Assembly (NCBI GenBank): GCA_964544635.1
Contig: CAZJCK010000006.1
Coordinates: forward strand, 1-64,000
From: CAZJCK01 sp964544635
GTDB lineage: Bacteria > Zixibacteria > MSB-5A5 > GN15 > FEB-12
DNA length: 64,000 nucleotides
Direction: 5' to 3'
The position numbers and the translations under genes are program-made. This document shows, one piece after another, positions 18,657 to 28,210 of the stretch (position 1 is the first letter of the stretch; the number at the start of each line of letters is the position of its first letter). The notes under the pieces were generated by a model that saw nothing but the letters and a program-made list of their open reading frames with translations, was not told where the DNA came from and made no database searches.

Positions 18657-19856
18657 CTAGTATTCCGAATCGAGCCAGGCCTGCCAGTTGGTTCTGATCT
18701 GCTCCATGTTGTCGGCACCGAATCGATGCATGAAGGCATCAGCCAGCACCAAGGCCACCACCGCCTCGCAGACCACGCCCAGCGCCGGCACGACACAATT
18801 GTCGGTCCGCTCCACCATCGCTTCTTCGGCTTCCTTGGTCGCAACATCGACGGTCTTCAGCGGCTGGTTCAACGTCGAAATCGGCTTCGATGCTACCCTG
18901 AGTACCAGCTCCTCGCCGTTGGTGATACCACCCTCGAGTCCGCCGGCACGGTTGGTCTTGCGATAGAAGTCTCTCATCTTTGGATTGGAGTTCTTCTCGT
19001 AATAGATTTCGTCGTGCACCTGCGAGCCGGGCGCCTCGGCCGCCTTGAAGCCGAGACCGACCTCTACCCCTTTCACCGAATGTACCGACATCAGCGCCTG
19101 CGCCAGCTTGCCGTCGAGACGGTCGGACCACTGCGACAAACCGCCCAAACCGATCGGCAGACCACTGACGACGATCTCGACACAGCCACCGAGGGAGTCA
19201 CGCTTCTTCTTGGCCTGTCGGATCGCTTCTTTCATTTCGTCGGCGGTCCGGCTGTCGATGCACCGCACCTCCGAGTCTTCGGTGATAGCGACAATCTCGT
19301 CAATCGGCGGGCGCGGGTGATCGTCGGGCAGGGCCACCTCGCCGATCCGCACGACGTGCGACGCAAACCGTATCTCGAAGGCTTCGAGAAATTGCCGGGC
19401 AACCGAGCCGACCGCGGTCCGCGCGGCCGTCTCGCGGGCCGATGCCCGTTCCAGCACATTGCGCAGATCTTTGTGATTCCATTTAACGCCCCCGGGAAGG
19501 TCGGCATGCCCGGGACGCGGCTTGGTGGTATGTTTGGCGAGGCGTTCTTTCTTCAGGCCAAGATCGTCCGGCATCGGATCAAACGGATGCATGATCTCGG
19601 TCCAGTTCTCCCAGTCACGGTTCTTGACGACCAGGGTGATCGGCGAACCAAGGGTCTTGCCGTGGCGGATACCACTGACGACGTCGGCCCGGTCTTTCTC
19701 GATCTTCATCCGGCCGCCCCGGCCGTACCCCTTCTGGCGCCGCGCCAGCTGGAAGTTGAGGCGGTCGATGTCGATTGTCAGGCCGGCCGGCAGACCGTCG
19801 ATAATGGCCGTCAATTGCGGACCGTGCGACTCTCCGGCAGTGAGGTAAGTTAACAT
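18657..19856 (-). CDS. aroC: Chorismate synthase
   Basis: A 399-residue FMN-dependent enzyme that forms chorismate from EPSP in the last step of the shikimate pathway. Signatures are GESHGPQLTAIIDGLPAG, RRQKGYGRGGRM, GKTLGSPITLVVKN, the RPGHADLPGGVKWNHKDLRNVLERASARETAAR stretch (18 residues or more, residues about 110-145) and GGLEGGITNGEELVLR. Start 19856 (MLTYLTAGESHG) matches the family; longer in-frame sequence upstream overlaps the HDOD gene in another frame. It is 50 bp downstream of the HDOD gene, so co-transcription is likely although functions differ. Confidence 0.96.
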   Translation of the reverse strand: MLTYLTAGESHGPQLTAIIDGLPAGLTIDIDRLNFQLARRQKGYGRGGRMKIEKDRADVVSGIRHGKTLGSPITLVVKNRDWENWTEIMHPFDPMPDDLGLKKERLAKHTTKPRPGHADLPGGVKWNHKDLRNVLERASARETAARTAVGSVARQFLEAFEIRFASHVVRIGEVALPDDHPRPPIDEIVAITEDSEVRCIDSRTADEMKEAIRQAKKKRDSLGGCVEIVVSGLPIGLGGLSQWSDRLDGKLAQALMSVHSVKGVEVGLGFKAAEAPGSQVHDEIYYEKNSNPKMRDFYRKTNRAGGLEGGITNGEELVLRVASKPISTLNQPLKTVDVATKEAEEAMVERTDNCVVPALGVVCEAVVALVLADAFMHRFGADNMEQIRTNWQAWLDSEY

Positions 19857-19906
19857 GGCTTGGAAGATACGTTGGCCGGCTGTAGCGGTCAACTGTCGAG
19901 CGACGG

Positions 19907-21217
19907 TTACATTTCGGGGATGACCAGGCCGGACTCTTTTTCGAGCTGTTCGAGGCGGGCGGCCACGCGGTCGTCGATGTTCATGGCTTCGGACATGTTG
20001 TAGTACTCGACGCGGTCGATCGGCGAAATCGACTTCATCTCCTCGAGCACGGCGACCATTTTCTTGATCGAGCGGTCGATTACTTCGATCGTATCCGGAA
20101 GCTGGTGCATGATCTTTTCGGTCTGGTCCTTGTTCATCTGCAGGCGCAACATCTGGGAGCGACCATAAATCGCCATGGCGGCATTGTTCAGATAGTGCGA
20201 CAGGGTGGCCATGGCGACGTTTTTGGCGGCGATGGCGCCCTTGGAGCGTTCCTCCTCCAGCAGCTTCTTCGACAGTTCCTGGCGCTCCTTGAACAGATGC
20301 TCGATGGTCAGGTACGACTTCCATATCTCCTGATTGGCCTTGATGAGAATCTGCTCGGTATCACCGATATCGACGCCGATTTGCGAGGCCATGTCGACGG
20401 TCGTAGTCAGCAGCTTTTCGGTCACCTCGGAGATCCGCTCGCGATCCATTCCGAGCTTCTCCGCCATATACGTGATCTTGTTGAGCCGCGTTTCGAGGTC
20501 CTGCTCAAAGTCGCTGAACCGATCCATGGTCAGCAGCACCGCCAGGCGCACGATGTTCGAGAGCACATCGTTGTCGGCATCACTGCCGCCCTCGTGGTGG
20601 CCGGAAATCGCTTCACTGATAGCACCTGGCAGATTCCAGTTGTCGGCGAGATGCTTGCCGATCTCACAGTGATCGATACCGAACAGCTCACGCTCAGCGT
20701 CGATCAGCCGTACCCCCTTCTTCTGCTTGGCGAGCACTTCACGATATTGCTCGGGGTGATAATGCAGCAGGTAGATGATACCGACATCGTGCAGCAGGCC
20801 GGCGATGAGCGCTTCCTCGACAACCGGATAGTCGATCGACGCGGCTACCGTCTCTGCCGCCGCTGCAACGTGCATGACATAGCCAAAGAACTCGGGCGGA
20901 TGCACGCCGGCTTTTCGTTCGATTCGGTCCGGATGCAGAATCGAGGATGACAGGGCGAAACACTTGACGGTAGTGACCCCAAGTACCGATACCGCCTGCT
21001 GGACGGTTTTGATCTCAGACATCCGCTGATAGAACGACGAGTTGGCCAGCTTGAGAATACGGCTGGTCAGCGACGGATCTTTTAGGACAATTTTGGCGAG
21101 GCTGCCGGCAGAGTAATCTTCCTTGCTCGTCTCTTCAATCAGCTCCGATAGAACCTGCGGCAGGGACAGAAGATTGCTATTGCTGTTGATCTGCTCTATA
21201 ATGGCGATTCGGTCCAT
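19907..21217 (-). CDS. HDOD-domain protein with an orphan histidine-kinase dimerisation helix pair
   Basis: A 436-residue soluble protein. Residues 1-260 form an HDOD signalling domain: SLPQVLSELIEET, LVLKDPSL-type helix, KTVQQAVSVLGV, and H143-D144 in LLHDVGIIYLL. After a coiled coil (about 300-330) comes a DHp-like segment, ATLSHYLNNAAMAIYGRSQML, with H341 at the phospho-acceptor position. No ATPase domain follows; the protein ends about 95 residues later. It sits between the degenerate hybrid kinase gene and aroC. A scaffold or phosphotransfer role is inferred. Nucleotidase activity cannot be assumed for HDOD domains. Confidence 0.85.
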   Translation of the reverse strand: MDRIAIIEQINSNSNLLSLPQVLSELIEETSKEDYSAGSLAKIVLKDPSLTSRILKLANSSFYQRMSEIKTVQQAVSVLGVTTVKCFALSSSILHPDRIERKAGVHPPEFFGYVMHVAAAAETVAASIDYPVVEEALIAGLLHDVGIIYLLHYHPEQYREVLAKQKKGVRLIDAERELFGIDHCEIGKHLADNWNLPGAISEAISGHHEGGSDADNDVLSNIVRLAVLLTMDRFSDFEQDLETRLNKITYMAEKLGMDRERISEVTEKLLTTTVDMASQIGVDIGDTEQILIKANQEIWKSYLTIEHLFKERQELSKKLLEEERSKGAIAAKNVAMATLSHYLNNAAMAIYGRSQMLRLQMNKDQTEKIMHQLPDTIEVIDRSIKKMVAVLEEMKSISPIDRVEYYNMSEAMNIDDRVAARLEQLEKESGLVIPEM

Positions 21218-21293
21218 GTCACCCTTTCCAATTGACTATCTAATGTATCGGCCAATCGGCGGGCGGCCTTAGCAACCCGACCCGAATCAATAA

Positions 21294-24224
21294 TCAGGAG
21301 GTCTGGTCGGCTTTAGTGAGGCTGTCGATCAGATCGGTTAGCTGTTCCATGCGGAACGGTTTGTGAAGGACATGGCGAATCCCGGCGCGGGCCAGTTCAT
21401 CGCCGGAAATCTCTGACTCCCAACCGGTTATCAGGACTATGGGGATCTCGGGCCAGCGCTCATGGATACGTCGACCAACCTCCAGACCCGACATTTCCGG
21501 CATGGCCAGGTCGGTCAGGACGATGTCGAAGCGACGTTCCGTTCCCAGACGGACACCCTCAGCAGCAGCGAGGGCGGTTACCACTTCGTAGCCCAGCGAC
21601 CGACACATGGCGGCGATCAGATCAAGGATGATCTCCTGGTCGTCGATCGCCAGTACTTTCAATCGGCCGGACACGTCGTCTTCAGCCGGTTCGACGGGGG
21701 TTGCCTGACCGGCTGCCGGGAAGCGGAACGACAGATAGGCCGGCACATCCTGATAGCGATCGAAGGCATAAAACGCTTCGTCGTACTCCGCAACCGTCTT
21801 GAGGAAAGCATCGGTCGGCCGGTAGCCCAGTACCCGCGACGCCGGTTCGTAGCTGCCGAACCCGGCGATACGGTCGGCCGCTGGAAAGTTCTTGGGATGT
21901 CGGCTGACATCGAGGTAAACATATGACTCGTCGGCATATGTCGACACCGAGATGACGTCGCTCCCCTCGCCGATGGCGGCAAAACGATTGAGCGCTTCTT
22001 CGAACAACGGGCGCAAGACGTCGGACTTGATCGTCACTGGACGCGTGTCGCGGAAACGGGTATGGATCTCGCGCGGCTGTCCCCCAACCATGTACAGGTC
22101 TCCGGAGATGCGGGCGCTGGCCAGAACCGCTTCCATCGTCTCGTCAATCCGGTCGCGTTTCGGCTCGGCCGGTGTTTCCGCTACTTGTTCTTCTTCAGTT
22201 GTCCGGCCCCTTCGAACAGCCGCACCGGCCTCTTCGGCGGCCTGGACAATCCGCGAAATCAAGGTGCGGCTTTCGGGTGCGAGCTCACCTTTCTGCAGCA
22301 ACAACTCGGCGCTGCCGAGAATAGCGGCAAGACGGTTATTCAAACTGTTGGCGGTACTGCCGGACACTTCGATCGTGGGAACCGGCTGCTCGGCATGAAG
22401 CGAGCGCGTTTGCGTCGCCAGCTCGTGCACCATTTGTGCCGTAGCATACAAACCCAGGCTGAGTTGCAGCAGGCGTTCCAACTCGCCGCGTTCCGGTTCG
22501 GGAAGATCGAAGATCACAAAGAGCACCATGCCCAAAATGCCGTCCTCGCTGCGAATCGGGCAGAATGAAAGATGCACCGGGCGACGTTCCTGGTCGAACT
22601 GCCGGCGCAGTCGGCCATTCTGGTCGATACGCTCGAGCATTCGCCCTGCCGCCTGTTTGCCGTACACGAATCGCACCTCACCCGCCATGACCGCTTCAAG
22701 TTCAGGCAGACCAGTCGGAATGGCCAAATCGACAGACAGTTCATCGCGGTCGCGGTGTCCGCCGAGGCAGACCAGCTCCGATTGGCGCGGTTCAAACGAA
22801 AGCGCCAGGGTGCCGCGAGGCAAAACATCGCTCATATGCTCGGCGAAGAAGCTCCATTCCGACTCGAACGTCGGCACGGCATCGAAGCGCAGCAAGTGCA
22901 GAACACGCTGGAGGCCGCGGCGACGTCGCAGGTCAAGACGTTCCGTCTCACGCTGCCGCACCAGTACGCCGGCAAGGCGGGCGTACAGTTGCAGCGTACG
23001 CAGCTCCTGTTCTTTAACTGAAACCACGCCGTTGTCTTTCCTGAGTACGAGGGCGTACGGTTGCTCCGAAACCGTAAGCGGCACCACCAGGACCGATTGC
23101 GACACGAAAGTATGGCCCTCTTCCGAGGTTGCTTCCTGGTTGATGATCAGCGGCTTCTCTCGATCAAGGGCGTCGAGTAGACTGCTCTTCAGGCTCTCCC
23201 CCGGGTCAAGCAGCGGCTCGCTGCCACCGGTCAGTTCCAGACCGCGCCCGGCGGCGGTGATCAGAAAGACCGCCCTGCTGCCGGCTATGCCGATCAGGCT
23301 GCGGCAGTAGGCATCGATCGGTTCCGAAGCGGCAAACGATGCTACCGCGCTCGACAGGCGGTTCTGTTGCGCCTCCAGGTCGACGGTGAGGGTTTCCTGT
23401 TCCTTCTTTGCGGCGACAATCTCGCGGCTCAATCGAGCAGACTTGATCTTTTCGGCGAGCCATTCGCCAACCGGCGACAGGAAATCAAGGTCGGCAGATG
23501 AAAACCGGTCAGCCTGCTCGGAAAGCAAGGTAATGGCGCCTATCCGCTCGGTGCCGGAAATGAGCGGCAGCACCAGGCCGGAAAGGAAGCGGGATGATTT
23601 CTTTTCGGAGATCAATTCATACCCTTCGGCGAGGAACGGCTCGCCGAGGTCGAGCGACTGACCCACTACGTTGCGTTCCAACGGATACTGTTCAAGTGCC
23701 GACTGTTCGTTCTTGTTGAAACCAACCGAGCCGGCAAGGATCAGTTGGCGGCGACGGCGGTTCAACAGAAAGAGCGCACCCGACGCGTTCGGCATGTGGG
23801 CTACGACTTCTTTGATCGCGATGTCGAGCAGTTGCAAGAGATGATACGGTTCACGGGCGTCGCGCTGCAGGTTGCGCAGCAGCGACATCTTTTCGTCACG
23901 CACCGTCAGCGCTTCCGATCGCTGCTGCCAGAAATCGGCGAACAGCGACAGGCCGATGACGGTGAAGAGCAGGCCAACAATGAACACGACCAGGTGAGCA
24001 ATCCGGATCACCGGGTAGGCCGCATCGACAAACCACTCGGCGTAATCGGGCGTGGTCGTGACAAGATACCAGACAGCCGCGGCCAGTACCAGGATGCCGC
24101 CGCTGATGAAGGCGCCTCTCCCCTCGATGTCGGGGTCGGAGAAAAATCGGAGGCGCAGTGCCAGAAACAGATAGACTGCAACAGCGACCAGGCAAACAAC
24201 TATCGCTGACCAGTCCAGTGCCAT
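21294..24224 (-). CDS. Membrane hybrid kinase-like protein with GAF domains, degenerate kinase core and receiver
   Basis: A 976-residue protein. Three transmembrane helices lie at about 6-25, 40-56 and 73-95. Two or three GAF-like domains follow (about 125-260, 300-425 and possibly 440-600). A DHp-like segment (STANSLNNRLAAILGSAELLL) has N626 where kinases have the phospho-acceptor His. The CA-like region (about 730-835) keeps an N-box-like EALNRF but has no recognisable G1 or G2 box. The C-terminal receiver is intact: D860-D861, D905 and K955. It starts inside the miaB stop (TGATG), so translation is probably coupled. A signalling scaffold or phosphate acceptor is inferred. Confidence 0.87.
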   Translation of the reverse strand: MALDWSAIVVCLVAVAVYLFLALRLRFFSDPDIEGRGAFISGGILVLAAAVWYLVTTTPDYAEWFVDAAYPVIRIAHLVVFIVGLLFTVIGLSLFADFWQQRSEALTVRDEKMSLLRNLQRDAREPYHLLQLLDIAIKEVVAHMPNASGALFLLNRRRRQLILAGSVGFNKNEQSALEQYPLERNVVGQSLDLGEPFLAEGYELISEKKSSRFLSGLVLPLISGTERIGAITLLSEQADRFSSADLDFLSPVGEWLAEKIKSARLSREIVAAKKEQETLTVDLEAQQNRLSSAVASFAASEPIDAYCRSLIGIAGSRAVFLITAAGRGLELTGGSEPLLDPGESLKSSLLDALDREKPLIINQEATSEEGHTFVSQSVLVVPLTVSEQPYALVLRKDNGVVSVKEQELRTLQLYARLAGVLVRQRETERLDLRRRRGLQRVLHLLRFDAVPTFESEWSFFAEHMSDVLPRGTLALSFEPRQSELVCLGGHRDRDELSVDLAIPTGLPELEAVMAGEVRFVYGKQAAGRMLERIDQNGRLRRQFDQERRPVHLSFCPIRSEDGILGMVLFVIFDLPEPERGELERLLQLSLGLYATAQMVHELATQTRSLHAEQPVPTIEVSGSTANSLNNRLAAILGSAELLLQKGELAPESRTLISRIVQAAEEAGAAVRRGRTTEEEQVAETPAEPKRDRIDETMEAVLASARISGDLYMVGGQPREIHTRFRDTRPVTIKSDVLRPLFEEALNRFAAIGEGSDVISVSTYADESYVYLDVSRHPKNFPAADRIAGFGSYEPASRVLGYRPTDAFLKTVAEYDEAFYAFDRYQDVPAYLSFRFPAAGQATPVEPAEDDVSGRLKVLAIDDQEIILDLIAAMCRSLGYEVVTALAAAEGVRLGTERRFDIVLTDLAMPEMSGLEVGRRIHERWPEIPIVLITGWESEISGDELARAGIRHVLHKPFRMEQLTDLIDSLTKADQTS

Positions 24225-25543
24225 CAGTGAGTCTCCGCAAGCTCGCCGTGAAGGGTGAAGGCATCGGCAGCACCGATGCGAACAGGAACGACCTGACCCT
24301 CGCGGACGTTGTCGGCTTCAAACAGCACGGTCTTGTTGCCGTCGGTGCGCGCCCGCCAGCGCTCACTGGAACGCCGCGATTTGCCCTCGACCAGCGACAG
24401 GGCGATGCGGCCAACCTCGCGCTGGTTGCGTTCGTAAGCAATCCCCTGCTGTAACTGGATCAGCTTGTTCAGGCGGCGAATCTTCTCCTCTTCAGGAACG
24501 TCGTCTTCATACCGCGATGCCGTCGTTCCCGGGCGCACCGAGTAGCGGAACATGAAGGCGGAATCGTACTGGATTTCACGGACAGCGTCGAGAGTCTCTT
24601 CATACTCAGCCTCGGTTTCACCGGGGAAACCGACAATCAGGTCGGTGGTGATAGAGACATACGGCAGGTTCGCACGAATGTACTGGATGATCTTCAGGTA
24701 CTTTTCGATCGTATAGATGCGACCCATCCGCTTGAGGATGCGATTGTTGCCCGACTGTATCGGCAGGTGGATGTGGGGCTGGATCTTCGGTTGCGCCGCC
24801 ATCGTATCGACCAGCTCCCTGGAGAGATCCTTGGGGTGCGAAGTCATGTATCGAATGCGCGGGATGTCGGTTTCAAGGGCGACACGTTCGAGCAGTTTCG
24901 GGAAGGTCGTGTCCTGGTACTTATAACTATTGACATTCTGGCCCAGCAGGCTGATCTCGACCACCCCTTCATCGACCATCTTCCGCACACCGTCAATGAT
25001 ATACTCCGCCGAGTGCGCGCGCTCCTTGCCCCTTACATACGGTACGATGCAGTACGTACAGTAGTTGTCGCAGCCGCGGGAAATGGTGAGAAAGCCGGAA
25101 TAGGGCGTTTCCTTGATCGGCGGAATCACATCCATATTCTCATGACCGAAGGCGGTCATGACCTCGGATGTGCCCTCGATTCCCTCGATGACATCGGGAA
25201 GTTCAAAAAGCCGATCGGTACCCAGGACATAGTCGACATGCGGCACCCGCGACTTGATATCGTCGCCCAGTCGCTGGGCCATGCAGCCGACCACCGCCAC
25301 CTTGAGGTGCGGCTTTTCCTTCTTGAATTTATAGATTTCACCCAGCCGTCCATACACCCGCTCTTCGGCTTTCTCCCGCACCGAGCAGGTGTTGAAGATC
25401 AACAGGTCGGCGTTGGCCTCGTCATCGACGCGCACATACCCGCGGGTGACGAGGTTAGAGGCAAGGGTCGACGAGTCAGCCATATTCATCTGGCAGCCGT
25501 AGGTGGAAATATGGAAGGTCTGTACGGGTCGTTTATCGGTCAT
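24224..25543 (-). CDS. miaB: tRNA-2-methylthio-N6-isopentenyladenosine-37 synthase
   Basis: A 439-residue radical-SAM methylthiotransferase acting on tRNA A37. The N-terminal UPF0004 domain holds cluster cysteines in YGCQMN, NTCSVREKAEERV and VVGCMAQR. The radical-SAM CxxxCxxC is in RGCDNYCTYCIVPYVRG. TSHPKDLS, HIHLPIQSGNN and a C-terminal TRAM domain follow. Start 25543 (MTDKRPVQTF) is preferred; 25555 is possible. Sequence further upstream is the terminator of the next gene. Its last base is shared with the start codon of the hybrid kinase-like gene. Confidence 0.95.
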   Translation of the reverse strand: MTDKRPVQTFHISTYGCQMNMADSSTLASNLVTRGYVRVDDEANADLLIFNTCSVREKAEERVYGRLGEIYKFKKEKPHLKVAVVGCMAQRLGDDIKSRVPHVDYVLGTDRLFELPDVIEGIEGTSEVMTAFGHENMDVIPPIKETPYSGFLTISRGCDNYCTYCIVPYVRGKERAHSAEYIIDGVRKMVDEGVVEISLLGQNVNSYKYQDTTFPKLLERVALETDIPRIRYMTSHPKDLSRELVDTMAAQPKIQPHIHLPIQSGNNRILKRMGRIYTIEKYLKIIQYIRANLPYVSITTDLIVGFPGETEAEYEETLDAVREIQYDSAFMFRYSVRPGTTASRYEDDVPEEEKIRRLNKLIQLQQGIAYERNQREVGRIALSLVEGKSRRSSERWRARTDGNKTVLFEADNVREGQVVPVRIGAADAFTLHGELAETH

Positions 25544-25641
25544 ATCGAAGTCCATAGTGGCGAGTACACGTCGTGCCCGGCTGTAACGAGGTAATCTATC
25601 CGAAAGTCCCCAAAAATCAACCAAAATCCCGGCCGTCATGG

Positions 25642-25668
25642 AAAAGGCCCGGCCTGATGGCCGGGCCT
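25642..25668 (-). terminator. Rho-independent terminator of the M1 aminopeptidase gene
   Basis: The perfect 10-bp stem AGGCCCGGCC-TGAT-GGCCGGGCCT (25645-25668) is followed by TTTT on the minus strand. It lies 26 bp past the stop codon. Confidence 0.8.
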
Positions 25669-25693
25669 CTCGTCAGCTTACCTTGCCTTTTTG

Positions 25694-27934
25694 TCAGTTC
25701 ACACAGCCCAGTTGCGGCGCCGCCCCGCCGGCAAAGAAGAAATCGGTGAAATAGGCCAGATCGATCGGATCGAATGAACAGTCGGCGTTGACGTCGACCA
25801 GGTTCAGCACCGGTGGCTCCGCACCGCCGGCAAACAGGTAATCGACTACCACCGCCAGGTCAACCGGATCGAGTGACCCGTCGCTGTTGGCGTCGCCCGG
25901 CACCCCTTCACCCGGCGCTATGTAGAGACTGTAGTCGAATGTATCGTTACGAATCGAACCGTTGTCGTCCACACGGAGAGTGAAATTGAACCAGCCGGTA
26001 TCGGTGGTGGTACCGCTGATAACACCGGCCGGCGACAATACCCAGCCGCTCGGCATGGGACCGGTCGCCACACTGAAAGTATACGACCCGGTGCCGCCGC
26101 GGGCTTCAACGGTATCGACATACGGCGCGTACTGGACGGCCGAATCAAGCCCGTCGTGAGGCGTGACAAAGTGCAGGGTCCACGACTCCCGGGTCTCGAA
26201 CTTGAGGATCCAGTCCGACGGGTCAAGATCGATACCTGTGATCTCGTACGGGAGGTTGACCTTGAATACGTCCACTCTGTCGTCGGCAGTCAGCGTGACC
26301 GTATCGCCGGTGCCGGCAACCGGTTCGAAGTAGATATCGATCGGCATATCGAACACCTGCGGTTGCGTCGTCTGAATCTGGCGAATTCGTACGTATACAT
26401 CCCATGTACCGTCGCCGGCCGGCTCCTGGTAGTAGGTGTGACGATAGTTGGGGCGGTAAGTACCGTAAATCCAGTCCTCGAAGAACCAGTCGAGTTCAAC
26501 GTCGGTCGCTGCTTCGAAAACGTCGCGGAAATCCTCGGTGGTGGCGGCAGCATGATAGAACTCGCTGTTCATGTAGGCATTGATGCCGTCAAAGAACAGG
26601 TCGTCGCCAAGCACGCCCCGGAGCATGTGGCAAACCCAGGCGCCCTTGTCGTACACCTTGCTGCTGAAGATATTCCAGATCGAGGAGATGGTGTCTGACA
26701 CATAGATCGTGCCGGGATCATTGTTGTTCATACCGGCCATGTAGGAGTGATACGACGGCCAGCCGCCGGTATGATACGCCCAGAGCGCTTCCGAATACGA
26801 CGCCCAGCCTTCGTTAAGCCAGATGTGGCCCCATGACTCACAGGTGATAGCGTCGCCGAACCACTGGTGCCCCGCTTCGTGGACGATGATCCACTGCGAG
26901 AATCCAAAGTCGCTGCCGGTCATCGAGGTCATGGTCTGGTGCTCCATACCGCCACCCCAGGTGAAGTTGGCATGGCCATACTTCTCAGCAACAAACGGAT
27001 ACTGCCCAAAATTGTCAGACAACACGGTCAGGACTTCCGGAGTAATATCATACTTGCCGAGCGAATAGGCGTAGCGGTCCGGGAAGACGGCATTCACAAT
27101 CGGCATGGTATCGGCGCCGCCGTTGTACACCCACTCGTCCTCCCAGACGGTGAACGGCGATATCGCCACGGAGAACAGATAGGTCACCATTGGATAGCTG
27201 ACCGAATAATGGAAAGTGTGGGAGTTACCGCCGGCTGTGACGGTGGAGTCAAGGGTACCGTTCGACGCTACGTAGAGCGAGGTATCGACCTCGATGGCGA
27301 TGTCGTAAGTGTCGGCCTTGTCATCCATGCGATCCTTGCACGGCCACCAGGTGCGCGCAAAGTACGGCTCGGACAGAGAGCTGATCGACGGATAGGTCCA
27401 GTTCCAGGTACTGAACGAAAACGCCTGGAAGCCGCCCTCGGTCGGGTGACCGTGGTAGAAGAAGTCAAACTCGAACTGATCGTCGAGATTGTAGGTTCCG
27501 TCGAGCATAACCGTCACCACATCGCCGGAACGACTGTACGACAGTTGACCCGACGGCGCTACTATCGAGTCGACCGCCATATTGTTGTACAAATCGACCT
27601 GCACCTCGGTCACGCCGTTCTCCGCCGCGAGGGCGGTGAACCCGACCCGGCCATAGAGAATTTCAGTGGTGTCGTTGACGCGAATGAAGATGTCGTAGTG
27701 CGTGACATCGTAATTTGTCTGGGTATTGGCCACCGCGGCGCTTGTTTCGAGACGACGCTGCTCCGCCTTGTTCAGCAATGACTGTACCTTCCCCTCCCAC
27801 AACTTCTTGTGGCGCTCGGAAGGTGATACGTTGTCCCATGCGTTGTCGTCTGATGCGGCCACCGGGCCGGTGGCCATGACGAGCAGCAACACTAATAGTG
27901 TCACCACGATCTGCCCTAATCGCTCCGTCCTCAC
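25694..27934 (-). CDS. Secreted M1-family metallo-aminopeptidase with dockerin-like tail
   Basis: A 746-residue exported zinc peptidase. It has a signal peptide (about 1-27) and an N-terminal beta domain. The gluzincin catalytic domain has H352-E-A-G-H356 and E375 in NEGWA. The exopeptidase GxMEN motif appears as GGGMEHQ (residues 327-333), so its Asn is changed. A beta-sandwich (about 590-670) precedes the dockerin-like tail GDANSDGSLDPVDLAVVVDY and its second copy. The GTG start has GGGAGGT upstream. Surface attachment through the tail is inferred, as no cohesin is visible here. Confidence 0.9.
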   Translation of the reverse strand: MRTERLGQIVVTLLVLLLVMATGPVAASDDNAWDNVSPSERHKKLWEGKVQSLLNKAEQRRLETSAAVANTQTNYDVTHYDIFIRVNDTTEILYGRVGFTALAAENGVTEVQVDLYNNMAVDSIVAPSGQLSYSRSGDVVTVMLDGTYNLDDQFEFDFFYHGHPTEGGFQAFSFSTWNWTYPSISSLSEPYFARTWWPCKDRMDDKADTYDIAIEVDTSLYVASNGTLDSTVTAGGNSHTFHYSVSYPMVTYLFSVAISPFTVWEDEWVYNGGADTMPIVNAVFPDRYAYSLGKYDITPEVLTVLSDNFGQYPFVAEKYGHANFTWGGGMEHQTMTSMTGSDFGFSQWIIVHEAGHQWFGDAITCESWGHIWLNEGWASYSEALWAYHTGGWPSYHSYMAGMNNNDPGTIYVSDTISSIWNIFSSKVYDKGAWVCHMLRGVLGDDLFFDGINAYMNSEFYHAAATTEDFRDVFEAATDVELDWFFEDWIYGTYRPNYRHTYYQEPAGDGTWDVYVRIRQIQTTQPQVFDMPIDIYFEPVAGTGDTVTLTADDRVDVFKVNLPYEITGIDLDPSDWILKFETRESWTLHFVTPHDGLDSAVQYAPYVDTVEARGGTGSYTFSVATGPMPSGWVLSPAGVISGTTTDTGWFNFTLRVDDNGSIRNDTFDYSLYIAPGEGVPGDANSDGSLDPVDLAVVVDYLFAGGAEPPVLNLVDVNADCSFDPIDLAYFTDFFFAGGAAPQLGCVN

Positions 27935-28145
27935 AATGATACCTCCCGGGTGTTCGCTTACAGTTTGCCGTGGTTGAAGACGGCCTGTGAGCAGTAGTCA
28001 AGAGAAGTGGTTACCTTACAATACCTTATAGCAAAGTACCCAATTCTTGATATATGTCAAGTTATATTAGTCTGGTGGACTAACGGTACTCATAATGGAC
28101 GTATAGAACCACTACTTGTGCAATAGTTACACAGCCCAAAAGGTC
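27935..28145. other. AT-rich intergenic region
   Basis: The upstream region of the M1 gene. It includes the dyad CTTGA-TATATG-TCAAG (around 28046-28061), whose minus-strand reading contains TTGACA, but no well-spaced -10 box. No gene is supportable here. Confidence 0.4.
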
Positions 28146-28178
28146 AACGCCGCCCCCGGTTCGCACGGGAGCGGCGTT
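28146..28178 (-). terminator. Probable terminator of the BACON-like gene
   Basis: AACGCCGC / GCGGCGTT (28146-28178) with an inner CCCG/CGGG pairing, 32 bp past the stop on the minus strand. The T-tract is weak (GACCTTTT). Confidence 0.5.
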
Positions 28179-28210
28179 GTGTATTCTATGCTGACTGGAC
28201 GTGGGTCAGG

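Noticed and set aside
18273..19853. A 526-residue plus-strand open reading frame over aroC
   Set aside because: Antisense to a clear chorismate synthase and without motifs.
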